Below are positions 1-6,117 of a DNA stretch of 10,649 nucleotides, in pieces; position 1 is the stretch's first letter, and each line of letters opens with the position of its first letter. The position numbers were made by a program, and so were the translations under genes. The notes below the pieces were generated by a model. The model was not told where the DNA came from. It searched no databases and was given only the letters and a program-made list of their open reading frames with translations. Source of the stretch: Thermoplasmata archaeon (GTDB taxonomy: Archaea; Thermoplasmatota; Thermoplasmata; RBG-16-68-12); NCBI GenBank assembly GCA_013329855.1, contig DUJI01000105.1, positions 1-10,649 on the forward strand. Reading direction: 5' to 3'.

Positions 1-120
1 CTCCGAGGCCGCCCCCACCGGCTCGAACGTCTCTCCGCACCGGGGGCATTCGAGGGCCGCCGCGGGGACCTCGGCATGGCAGATGGGGCACTCGGTCACG
101 GACTCCGGGGGTGCGGACAT
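1..120 (-). CDS. Zinc-ribbon protein, N-terminal 40 residues (cut by window edge)
   Basis: The first 40 codons of a minus-strand gene lie here; the rest is beyond the left edge. Reading begins at ATG (118-120) with MSAPPESVTECPIC and shows one four-cysteine zinc ribbon: C11-x2-C14 and C25-x2-C28 (CPIC and CPRC). In the families that carry it, such a fold binds one zinc ion and usually mediates protein or nucleic acid contacts; the role here is unknown. A TATA-like element lies about 34 bases before the start, leaving room for only a very short leader, which supports this ATG. It sits on the same strand as another unknown gene and a four-ribbon protein (600-1196), but has its own promoter. Existence of the gene is fairly sure; total length and function cannot be judged. 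Confidence 0.7.
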   Translation of the reverse strand, partial: MSAPPESVTECPICHAEVPAAALECPRCGETFEPVGAASE

Positions 121-150
121 GAGGGGTGCCCCTGCGTCCGCCCTGGGCGC

Positions 151-158
151 GTATATGA
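151..158 (-). promoter_or_regulatory. TATA-like box for the edge zinc-ribbon gene
   Basis: The minus strand reads TCATATAC here, an AT-rich island in GC-rich surroundings. It is centred about 34 bases before the ATG at 120, which would put transcription start roughly 8 bases before the start codon. This fits an archaeal TBP site; it is seen by eye only. Confidence 0.5.
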
Positions 159-208
159 GTTTCCTCGTCCCTATCCGGTTTGAGAAAGAGCCCCGATCCA
201 CGCGTCGG

Positions 209-499
209 TCAGGCGGAACGGCCCCGATGGCGTTCCTCGGGCACGTGGATCTGGCCGACCAGGTCCCGCCATTCCGCAGGCATGGGCTCCCCCGTCTCGT
301 CTCGCCGGTACCAGTCCCAGACGCCCTCGATCCGGAGATTCCGGCCCGAGACGGCGACCACCAGGGCGTTCCGGACGCTCGCGGCCGTCTCCGCGGCAAT
401 CCGATGGTCGAAGACCGCCGCGTACGGCGTCCTCGCCATCCACCAGACGACGAGGTACTGGGTCATCCGGGCGGACCGCCGCGACTTGGACGTCTTCAT
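209..499 (-). CDS. Small hypothetical protein, 96 aa
   Basis: I do not recognise this protein. It starts MKTSKSRRSARMTQYLVVWW and has 96 residues: a short basic N-terminus, a hydrophobic strand (YLVVWWMAR), a segment rich in Ala and Val (residues about 31-52), then a Trp-rich stretch (EGVWDWYRRDE) and a polar C-terminus. It has no signal peptide, cysteine motif or obvious membrane segment, and looks like a small soluble alpha/beta domain. The ATG at 497-499 is preceded by GGAGGT (511-516), 11 bases upstream, and by a TATA-like box at 557-564, so this gene appears to use a leader with a ribosome binding site. An internal ATG at 464-466 is an alternative start. The frame stays open upstream to about 1153, but that part runs under the zinc-ribbon gene and is not taken as coding. 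The balanced residue composition supports a real gene. Confidence 0.6.
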   Translation of the reverse strand: MKTSKSRRSARMTQYLVVWWMARTPYAAVFDHRIAAETAASVRNALVVAVSGRNLRIEGVWDWYRRDETGEPMPAEWRDLVGQIHVPEERHRGRSA

Positions 500-556
500 G
501 GGACGGACAAACCTCCGCCTGCGCAAGACCAGGCGGGGAGCGGTTGGCGACCGAGG

Positions 557-564
557 GATAAAGC
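557..564 (-). promoter_or_regulatory. TATA-like box before the 96-aa gene
   Basis: The minus strand reads GCTTTATC, centred about 61 bases before the ATG at 499. Initiation about 25 bases downstream would give a leader of about 35 bases that includes the GGAGGT at 511-516. It lies just after the stop codon of the four-ribbon gene. Confidence 0.4.
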
Positions 565-599
565 CCTTCGCTATGGCCCGGAGCCCGCGAGCGAACCGG

Positions 600-1196
600 C
601 TACGCTTCGAAACGGGCGCCGCAGGAACAACGGACCGCGTCCGCGGACACCTCGGAGCCGCAGAGCGGGCAGGCGTAGGCCACCTCGGACCCGGTCGTCT
701 CGGGGTGTCCGCGGCAGACCGGACACAGGTCCGCACCGCCGGGCACCTGGGCGCCGCACTCCGGACAGACGGAGAGCCCGGTCGCGGGGGCGAACCGCAC
801 CCCGCAGGCGCACTCGTCCGCGTCCTCGGCGACGAAGCGACCGCAGGACGGGCACTGGAAGAGCGTGATCGTCTCCTCCCCCCGGACCGGGTCGTAGTGG
901 TGGGCCGACGAGACGTCGTGCACGCGCTGGAGGTCTTCGAACAGCTGGAGCAGGCTGCGCCGCGCCTCGGCGAGCTCCTCGTCATCCGAAGGCACCGCGG
1001 GCACCGTGGGCCTCGGATTCCGGTACGCGCCTCCTGTGGCGCCGGCGAACCGAGCGCCACAGAACTCGCAGCGCTCCTCATGGAACGGAGTGAGCCTCCT
1101 GCAGTTCCAACACAAGATCCGCGGCGTGCGCGTATCCTCCGGCACGGCCTCACGGATCCCGCTCACATCCTCGGTGCTCAGACGGTGGACTTCCAT
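600..1196 (-). CDS. Multi-zinc-ribbon protein, 198 aa, four predicted Zn sites
   Basis: This is a soluble protein built from four cysteine clusters, each able to bind one zinc: C29-x2-C32 with C43-x2-C46; C115-x2-C118 with C129-x-C131; C144-x2-C147 with C158-x2-C161; and C176-x2-C179 with C190-x-C192. Clusters 2 and 4 close with a C-x-C pair instead of C-x2-C. Between clusters 1 and 2 lies a Pro-rich linker (about 60-70) and a charged, probably helical segment (71-97) with heptad-like leucines. Arrays of this kind are common in archaeal proteins of unknown role; no catalytic domain is seen, so a scaffold or nucleic acid/protein adaptor is only a guess. The ATG at 1194-1196 is chosen because a TATA-like box lies about 50 bases upstream. 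It is divergent from metG and lies upstream of two other small minus-strand genes. Confidence 0.85.
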   Translation of the reverse strand: MEVHRLSTEDVSGIREAVPEDTRTPRILCWNCRRLTPFHEERCEFCGARFAGATGGAYRNPRPTVPAVPSDDEELAEARRSLLQLFEDLQRVHDVSSAHHYDPVRGEETITLFQCPSCGRFVAEDADECACGVRFAPATGLSVCPECGAQVPGGADLCPVCRGHPETTGSEVAYACPLCGSEVSADAVRCSCGARFEA

Positions 1197-1242
1197 GGGC
1201 TCGACCCCGCGGCGGAAGCGGTCGCGAATCGTGGTTCACGGT

Positions 1243-1252
1243 GATAATAAGG
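1243..1252 (-). promoter_or_regulatory. TATA-like box before the multi-zinc-ribbon gene
   Basis: The minus strand reads CCTTATTATC, centred about 51 bases before the ATG at 1196; expected initiation leaves a leader of about 25 bases. Other AT-rich runs (1270-1290) lie further upstream between this gene and metG and could contribute to either promoter. Confidence 0.5.
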
Positions 1253-1330
1253 TCGACCCGGTTGGCGCGATATGATAATCGGTAATGATTTCGGAGCGGG
1301 GCGACGGGAGGCCGCGGGACGCCGCGAATC

Positions 1331-1338
1331 CTTTAAAT
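1331..1338 (+). promoter_or_regulatory. TATA-like box for metG
   Basis: CTTTAAAT lies about 31 bases before the ATG at 1366, the spacing expected for a leaderless archaeal mRNA. This box falls inside the N-terminal extension that an earlier in-frame ATG (1285) would add, and so argues against that earlier start. Confidence 0.65.
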
Positions 1339-1365
1339 GAGTTGCCCGCGGTGGGCGGACGCATC

Positions 1366-3504
1366 ATGGCGAAAATCCTGGTCTGCGTCGCCTGGCCGTA
1401 TGCCTCGGCTCCGAGGCACCTGGGCCACGCCATCTCCACGTTCATCCCCGCGGACGTGTTCGCGCGCTACCACCGGATGAAGGGCGACGAGGTCCTCATG
1501 GTGGGCGGCAGCGACATGCACGGCACGCCGACCATGGTCCGCGCGGAGGAGGAGAAGGTCCCCGTCCAGGAGGTCGCTGAGCGGTTCCACGCGCTCCACA
1601 CGAAGAACATCGAGCAGCTTGGGGTGAAGTACGACCTCTACTGGAACACGGCCGCGGAGGACCACAAGACGTGGGTCCAGGAGCTCTTCCTCGACCTGCA
1701 GCAGAAGGCGAACGTGTACGAGGCCACCATGGTCTCCCCCTTCTGCACGACGGGGAACCACTTCCTCCCGGACCGCTACGTGGAGGGCACGTGCCCGAAC
1801 TGCGGGTTCGAGCGGGCCCGCGGGGACCAGTGCGACAGCTGCGGCCACCTGTGGGACCCCTTCGAGCTGAAGGACCCCCGGTGCCGGATCCACGGGACGG
1901 CTCCCGTGCCGCGGGAGACGAAGCACTTCTTCTTCCGCCTGAGCGCCTTCGAGGAGCCGCTCAAGGCGTGGATCGCCTCGGACAAGGAGCACTGGCGGCA
2001 CCATGTCCTCACCTTCACCCGGAGCTGGCTCCAGGAGGGCTTGAAGGACCGGGCCATGACCCGGGATCTGGACTGGGGGATCGAGGTCCCCGTGCCCGGG
2101 TACGAGACGAAGCGGATCTACGTCTGGTTCGAGGCGGTCATGGGCTACCTGACCGCGACCAAGGAGTGGTTCAAGCTCCACGGGAAGCCGGACGGCTGGA
2201 AGGATTTCTGGTACGACCCTAAGGCCAAACACTACTACTTCATCGGGAAGGACAACATCGTGTTTCACTCGATCATGTGGCCCGCGATCCTGATGGCCGC
2301 GGACCCGAAGCTCGTGCTCCCGTACGACATCGTGGCGACGCAGTTCCTGAACATCTCTGGGGAGAAGATGAGCGGCGGACGGCGGAAGGGCGTCTGGCTC
2401 CCCGACCTCCTCGAGCGCTTCGACCCGGACCAGATCCGGTACTACGCGGTGGCCACGATGCCCGAGGCGAAGGACACCGACTTCGAGTGGGAGGACTTCG
2501 CCCAGCGCAACAACAGCGAACTCCTCGCCGTGTACGGCAACTTCGTGCACCGTGCGCTCACCTTCGCGGACAAGAACTTCAACCACGAGGTCCCCGAGGC
2601 GGGATACCTCGACGCGACGGACAAGGCACTGATCCGCGCCATCGAAGAGCAGTGGAAGAGGGTGGGCCAGAACCTGGAGTACGTCCACCTGAAGGACGGG
2701 CTCCGGGAGGCCATCCAGCTCGCGCGCCTCGGGAACCAGTACTTCGACCAGAAGGCGCCCTGGGAGCTGGTGAAGAAGGATCGCGCCGCCTGCGGCACCG
2801 CGCTCCATGTCGCGCTCCGCGCCGCGCGCTCGCTCGCCCTCATCCTCGCGCCGTTCCTGCCCTTCAGCTCGCAGCGCCTGTGGAACGCCCTGGGCTACGA
2901 CTCCGAGGTCCACGTCCAGACGTGGGACGAGGCCCTCGAGGACGTGCCCGCGGGCCAGAAGCTCCGCGTGGGCCGGCCCCTGTTCACCAAGATCGAGCTC
3001 GAGACGCCTGAGGCGGAGGCCGCGGACGCGCGCTTCGACGTGCGGGTCGCGGAGATCCTCGACGTGAAAGATCACCCCAACGCGGACAAGCTGTACATCC
3101 TCACCGTGGACTACGGCGCCGGGACGCGGGACATCGTCTCGGGCATCAAGAACGACTACACGCCCGACCAGCTACGCGGGAGGAAGATCGCGTACCTGCT
3201 CAACCTCCAGCCCGCGAAGCTCCGCGGCGTGGAGAGCCACGGCATGCTCCTGGCGGGCGAGGACGAGCACGTGGTCGGCCTCGTGCTCCCTCCGGAGGAC
3301 GCGCCCATCGGCACGCAGGTCCTCGGCGTGGCCGGGGCGTCCGAACTGCCCTTTGCCGAGTTCCAGAAGTACAAGCTTCGCGTCGGCGAGGAAGGCCGCG
3401 TCTACTTCCTCGGACACAACGAGGAGGTCCGCCTCCCGCTCAAGGCGGGCGACGCCTTCCTCAAGGTGGACAAGGGGTTGAAAGAGGGCACGTGGGTCCA
3501 CTGA
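1366..3504 (+). CDS. metG: Methionyl-tRNA synthetase with C-terminal tRNA-binding domain
   Basis: This cytoplasmic class I synthetase charges tRNA-Met with methionine using ATP. The 712-residue protein starts MAKILVCVAWPYAS. The HIGH-type motif is H18-L-G-H21. A zinc knuckle uses C143-x2-C146 and C156-x2-C159, inside the connective region; C127 and C173 flank it. The KMSKS-type signature reads KMSGG (334-338) followed by RRKG, lacking the usual second lysine. The anticodon-binding helical domain follows (about 370-540), with the family's NxxLG-type features replaced by a recognisable RLGNQYF stretch (454-460). Residues about 556-654 form a Trbp111/EMAPII-type OB fold (FDVRVAEI, HPNADKLY, SHGMLLA). 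About 58 more residues follow. The start at ATG 1366 fits a leaderless promoter; the ATG at 1285 would add 27 poorly conserved-looking residues. It is convergent with the next gene, 20 bases away. Confidence 0.97.
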   Translation: MAKILVCVAWPYASAPRHLGHAISTFIPADVFARYHRMKGDEVLMVGGSDMHGTPTMVRAEEEKVPVQEVAERFHALHTKNIEQLGVKYDLYWNTAAEDHKTWVQELFLDLQQKANVYEATMVSPFCTTGNHFLPDRYVEGTCPNCGFERARGDQCDSCGHLWDPFELKDPRCRIHGTAPVPRETKHFFFRLSAFEEPLKAWIASDKEHWRHHVLTFTRSWLQEGLKDRAMTRDLDWGIEVPVPGYETKRIYVWFEAVMGYLTATKEWFKLHGKPDGWKDFWYDPKAKHYYFIGKDNIVFHSIMWPAILMAADPKLVLPYDIVATQFLNISGEKMSGGRRKGVWLPDLLERFDPDQIRYYAVATMPEAKDTDFEWEDFAQRNNSELLAVYGNFVHRALTFADKNFNHEVPEAGYLDATDKALIRAIEEQWKRVGQNLEYVHLKDGLREAIQLARLGNQYFDQKAPWELVKKDRAACGTALHVALRAARSLALILAPFLPFSSQRLWNALGYDSEVHVQTWDEALEDVPAGQKLRVGRPLFTKIELETPEAEAADARFDVRVAEILDVKDHPNADKLYILTVDYGAGTRDIVSGIKNDYTPDQLRGRKIAYLLNLQPAKLRGVESHGMLLAGEDEHVVGLVLPPEDAPIGTQVLGVAGASELPFAEFQKYKLRVGEEGRVYFLGHNEEVRLPLKAGDAFLKVDKGLKEGTWVH

Positions 3505-3524
3505 TTCGTCGCGGCTCCGGAACC

Positions 3525-3968
3525 TCAGTGCGACGCCCGCCCCGCGCTTGCGGCCAGCCAGAGGGCGGTTGCCCGGTAGGCCAGCCCCACCGCGAGTTCG
3601 TGGGAAATCGGCTGGAGCTCCGGGGCGACGTATCCCAGGCGCACGCCGTGCATGGTGAGCCGGCCCGTCATCACGGGACGGTCGGCCCGGGAGACCATGA
3701 CATGACCCCAGGCCATGGGACCCACGCGGTACTCCTTGCCGCCGAACGTGAAGACGGTCCGTTTCCACCGGAAGGGGATCTGCGCGGATCCGCCCGGACC
3801 TTCGATGCGGACGCGATCGTGCAGCGCATCGTAGCGCACGCGGCCCCCGGGACGCCCCCCGATCGCCGGCACGGAGACCCAACCTCGCCCCTCCCGGCGC
3901 AACGGGTATTCCTCGCCCTCCACGACGAGGCGGTCCCGTAGGATGCCGACCTTCGCTTCGAGGGCCAC
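3525..3968 (-). CDS. Hypothetical beta-rich protein, 147 aa
   Basis: I do not recognise this protein firmly. Read from GTG 3966-3968 it starts MALEAKVGILRDRLVVEGEE and has alternating short strands rich in Val, Arg and Gly (GRVRYDALHDRVRIEG, RTVFTFGGKEYRVGPMAW), then a more hydrophobic, probably helical C-terminus (SHELAVGLAYRATALWLAAS, about 122-141). The strand-plus-final-helix plan recalls LURP-one/Tubby-like folds, but that is a weak impression. No cysteine motif, signal peptide or catalytic signature is seen. The start is chosen because the minus strand has a TATA-like GCTTTATG 29 bases upstream, fitting a leaderless mRNA; an earlier GTG at 4017-4019 would lie upstream of that box. It is divergent from the PHP gene and convergent with metG. 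Confidence 0.65.
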   Translation of the reverse strand: MALEAKVGILRDRLVVEGEEYPLRREGRGWVSVPAIGGRPGGRVRYDALHDRVRIEGPGGSAQIPFRWKRTVFTFGGKEYRVGPMAWGHVMVSRADRPVMTGRLTMHGVRLGYVAPELQPISHELAVGLAYRATALWLAASAGRASH

Positions 3969-3993
3969 GAGACGGCGGAGGGTCCCGCGGCGG

Positions 3994-4001
3994 CATAAAG
4001 C
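3994..4001 (-). promoter_or_regulatory. TATA-like box for the 147-aa hypothetical gene
   Basis: The minus strand reads GCTTTATG, centred about 29 bases before GTG 3968. This spacing predicts transcription beginning at or next to the start codon. Confidence 0.5.
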
Positions 4002-4028
4002 CGGGTTGGGAATGCCCACCTCGGCAAG

Positions 4029-4036
4029 GTTTTAGA
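4029..4036 (+). promoter_or_regulatory. TATA-like box for the PHP-domain gene
   Basis: GTTTTAGA lies about 30 bases before ATG 4062, again matching a leaderless mRNA. It is back to back with the box at 3994-4001, so the two divergent genes share a short promoter region of about 93 bases between start codons. Confidence 0.5.
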
Positions 4037-4061
4037 ACCGCGACCCTTTGTGCGGCCGCCC

Positions 4062-4724
4062 ATGCTCCTGGACCTCCACAACCACACGCGGTACTCTCCC
4101 GACTCCCGCGTGTCCCCGAAGGACCTCGTGGCCGCGGCGAGGCGGAGCGGCCTGAATGGGCTCGCCATCACGGACCACAACGCCGTGGGCGGGGTCCGGG
4201 AGGCCCAGGAGGCGGCCGGGGCGGGGTTCCTCGTCCTCCCGGGCGTCGAGGTGTCCACGGCCTCGGGCCACGTCCTCGCCTACGGCGTCCGCGAGGCCGT
4301 CCCCCGCGACCTCTCCGTCGCGGAGACGGTCGACCGGATCGTCGCGCTCGGCGGCGTGGCCGTGGCGGCCCACCCGTTCCGCTTCTGGTCGGGCCTGGGA
4401 GGCGAGGCCCTCGGCGAGGCGCGCTTCCCCGCATACGAGACGTCCAACGCGCGGACCCTGCGGCGCGGGAACGTCCGCGCCCGGGAGAGAGCGAGGGCGG
4501 CCCATGTGGGCGAGACGGGGGGAAGCGACAGCCACTTCCTCGACGAGGTCGCCCGGGCCGTGACCGAGGGGGACTCCGGCGTGACGACCCCGGACGACGT
4601 GATCCAGCTCGTGGGACAGGGCGCGACGAGGTCCCGGGGGGCCGACCGCGGGGCCGCGGGCACGCTCCGGTACGTGCCCAAAGCGGTGGGCGAGTGGCTC
4701 ACGCGCGGGATGAGGCGGATCTGA
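4062..4724 (+). CDS. PHP-domain metal-dependent phosphohydrolase, 220 aa
   Basis: The protein belongs to the PHP superfamily of metal-dependent phosphoesterases, which includes histidinol phosphatase, polymerase-associated PHP domains and the TrpH/RNase AM group. All metal-ligand motifs are visible: H6-x-H8 (DLHNH), D13, D38-H39 (ITDHN), E63 (LPGVEVS), H70, H104 (AHPFR) and D156-x-H158 (GGSDSH). The protein is a stand-alone PHP domain, shorter than E. coli TrpH (about 290 aa), and ends in a basic tail. The substrate cannot be told from sequence; a small phosphoester or a short nucleotide is likely. ATG 4062 is chosen over GTG 4050 because it fits the TATA-like box at 4029-4036. It ends 3 bases from the convergent Roadblock gene. 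It has no obvious functional partner in the window. Confidence 0.9.
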   Translation: MLLDLHNHTRYSPDSRVSPKDLVAAARRSGLNGLAITDHNAVGGVREAQEAAGAGFLVLPGVEVSTASGHVLAYGVREAVPRDLSVAETVDRIVALGGVAVAAHPFRFWSGLGGEALGEARFPAYETSNARTLRRGNVRARERARAAHVGETGGSDSHFLDEVARAVTEGDSGVTTPDDVIQLVGQGATRSRGADRGAAGTLRYVPKAVGEWLTRGMRRI

Positions 4725-4727
4725 GGG

Positions 4728-5087
4728 TCAGAGGTTCTCCTCGATCCGGGCCAGGTACTTCTCCATGGCCCGCTTGATGCCCTGGGAGTCGGCCGGCTTG
4801 GGCATGCGGAGGACCAAGAGCGCCTTGGGCCCGCCGTGGACGATGACCATCTTGCTGGCTTCCAGGTTGATCACGACGTTGTCTAGGACCTCCTTGAGCT
4901 CGGAGGTCGAGTTCTCCGCGGCGCCCAGGAGGATTGCGAACATGGCCGCGAACGTCTCCACATGGACGCCGTCCGGGACGCTCCCCGCGATGTACGTGCC
5001 GTTCCGGGACACGAGGATGGCGTCCTCGATGCCCTCCGACTTCTCAATCTCGTGGAGGATGGATTCGATCGCGGCGGTGTCGGCCAT
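4728..5087 (-). CDS. Roadblock/LC7-domain protein, 119 aa
   Basis: This is a single-domain protein of the Roadblock/LC7 family. It starts MADTAAIESILHEIEKSEGI, then follows the typical beta-beta-alpha-beta order: DAILVSRNGTYIAG, a helix VETFAAMFAILLGAAENS, and strands NVVINLEASKMVIVHGG and KALLVLRMP. The C-terminal helix (about 103-116) is charged. Such proteins usually dimerise and bind or regulate small Ras-like GTPases (as bacterial MglB does with MglA); archaea carry many copies of unknown role. No GTPase gene is in this window. ATG 5085-5087 is chosen because a weak GGGAG lies 8 bases upstream and a TATA-like box lies about 60 bases upstream. It follows ribH on the same strand but has its own promoter, so it may be a separate unit. 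Confidence 0.9.
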   Translation of the reverse strand: MADTAAIESILHEIEKSEGIEDAILVSRNGTYIAGSVPDGVHVETFAAMFAILLGAAENSTSELKEVLDNVVINLEASKMVIVHGGPKALLVLRMPKPADSQGIKRAMEKYLARIEENL

Positions 5088-5141
5088 AGGTCGCGCTCCC
5101 GTCCTGACGGCGTCAGAAGCGATGGTGATTGAGGGTTGGGT

Positions 5142-5151
5142 CAATAAAACC
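5142..5151 (-). promoter_or_regulatory. TATA-like box for the Roadblock gene
   Basis: The minus strand reads GGTTTTATTG, about 60 bases before ATG 5087, predicting a leader of about 33 bases that carries the GGGAG at 5096-5100. It lies between the ribH stop and the Roadblock gene; no T-rich terminator is seen in the gap. Confidence 0.5.
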
Positions 5152-5182
5152 TTTGTGCCCCTAGATACGTGGAAGGAAATGT

Positions 5183-5590
5183 CTAGAGACCGCGGAGCAG
5201 GTCGTGCATCGCCTTCGCCGCATCCACCGCGCGGGAGGCCGCGTCGATGCGCGCCTTGGCCTGCTTGTAGGTCATCCCGGGTCCCGTAATCCCCAGGCCG
5301 ACAGGCTTGCCGGTGCGCAGGCCGAGGTCGATGAGGGCGTGGGCCGCGGCCTGCATGATCACCTCGTCATGCTTCGTCTCGCCCGTGATCACGGCCCCGA
5401 GGGCCACGGCCCCGTCCACGTCGCTTCGCTCGAGGAGCCGCTGCACGGCGAGGGGGACCTCGAACGTCCCGGGCACCCGGACCACCGTGGTCACCCGCAC
5501 ATCCAACTCCTTCGCGCGGGCGAGCGCACGTTCTACCATGGCGTCGACGACCTCGCGGTTGAACTGGGACGCGACGATCGCGAGCCTCAT
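5183..5590 (-). CDS. ribH: 6,7-dimethyl-8-ribityllumazine synthase
   Basis: RibH condenses 5-amino-6-ribitylaminouracil with 3,4-dihydroxy-2-butanone 4-phosphate to form lumazine, the penultimate step of riboflavin synthesis. The 135-residue protein has the family's normal size and motifs: ASQFNREVVDAM (7-18), VPGTFEVP (39-46), the GAVITGETKHDEVI stretch (65-78) with the conserved active-site H74, and PVGLGITGPGMTYKQAKAR (96-114). Family members assemble into pentamers or 60-mer capsids in the cytosol; the assembly state here is not visible. The start ATG overlaps the ribC stop as ATGA (5587-5590), pointing to coupled translation as the last gene of the ribB-ribL-ribC-ribH operon. The following Roadblock gene has its own promoter. 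Confidence 0.96.
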   Translation of the reverse strand: MRLAIVASQFNREVVDAMVERALARAKELDVRVTTVVRVPGTFEVPLAVQRLLERSDVDGAVALGAVITGETKHDEVIMQAAAHALIDLGLRTGKPVGLGITGPGMTYKQAKARIDAASRAVDAAKAMHDLLRGL

Positions 5591-6117
5591 GGGAAATCCA
5601 TCTGGATCGGACCGGCGTCCGGGTACCCTTCACGCTGCCCGGTCCCTGCACGGGCCCGGATGGCCTCCGGGCGCAGCAGGAGGTCGTACGCGTTGATCGC
5701 GTGCTCCCGCGTGCGGCGGTCGAAGAGCCAGGCCAGCTTGGCCTCGTCCGCGGCCTCCTCCTCGTGGACCATGACTCCGATGATGTGCTTCCCGGTCGTG
5801 GCCTGGACCATCTGGAGCCCGAAGTCCGCCGCGAGGGCGCAGTCCTTGTCGACCGTCTGGCGCCCCACCATGCCCAGGGTCATCACGAGGTCCGCGCCGC
5901 GGTCGAAGAGGATCTTCGCGCCGGCGGCGAGGTCCTTGATCCCCGGGACCGTGTAGCGGAGGACCTCGAAGCCGCCGCCCTGCTTCTTCAGCTCGTCCAC
6001 CGCAGCCGTCGCCATGTCGAAGCGGCTGAAGGACGTGTCCACGATGCCGATCTTCTTCAGGCGGGCGGGCGCCGTCCGCCTTCGACCGCTTGCAGCTTTT
6101 CTTGGAGCGCGAGCCAT
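5587..6117 (-). CDS. ribC: Riboflavin synthase, archaeal type
   Basis: The archaeal riboflavin synthase dismutates two lumazine molecules to riboflavin and a pyrimidine; it is unrelated to bacterial RibE and is a paralogue of lumazine synthase. The core reads KKIGIVDTSFSRFDMATAAV, YTVPGIKDLAAGAKIL, VMTLGMVGR, KHIIGVMVHEEEAADE and REHAINAYDLLLRPE, closely recalling the Methanocaldococcus enzyme. With ATG 6117 the protein has 176 residues, carries a basic 19-residue N-terminal extension (MARAPRKAASGRRR...) and overlaps ribL by 61 bases; AGGTG lies 5 bases before this ATG. The conserved core begins only at a CTG (6058-6060) that overlaps the ribL stop as CTGA, giving a 157-residue protein of the usual size. 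Which start is used is open. The stop overlaps ribH as ATGA. Confidence 0.94.
   Translation of the reverse strand: MARAPRKAASGRRRTAPARLKKIGIVDTSFSRFDMATAAVDELKKQGGGFEVLRYTVPGIKDLAAGAKILFDRGADLVMTLGMVGRQTVDKDCALAADFGLQMVQATTGKHIIGVMVHEEEAADEAKLAWLFDRRTREHAINAYDLLLRPEAIRARAGTGQREGYPDAGPIQMDFP

Noticed and set aside
500..1153. Upstream continuation of the 96-aa gene to a 314-residue frame
   Set aside because: The extra part overlaps the four-ribbon gene in another frame and is Arg/Ser/Pro-rich. A TATA-like box and GGAGGT precede the ATG at 499.
180..1244. Plus-strand open frame of about 354 codons
   Set aside because: It is antisense to the four-ribbon protein and the 96-aa gene, with Arg-rich composition and no recognisable domain. 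The cysteine periodicity on the other strand is far stronger evidence.
1285..1365. Upstream ATG for metG adding 27 residues
   Set aside because: The TATA-like box at 1331-1338 lies inside this extension, and MAKILVCVAWPYAS is a typical MetRS beginning.
1333..3075. Long minus-strand open frame (about 580 codons) opposite metG
   Set aside because: The translation is low-complexity Arg, Val, Leu and Glu-rich with no motif, and the opposite strand encodes an unmistakable MetG. High GC content produces such open antisense frames.
5088..5144. TTG start adding 19 residues to the Roadblock protein
   Set aside because: The TTG lies within the TATA-like box itself, so it would not be transcribed from that promoter; ATG 5087 has a GGGAG nearby.
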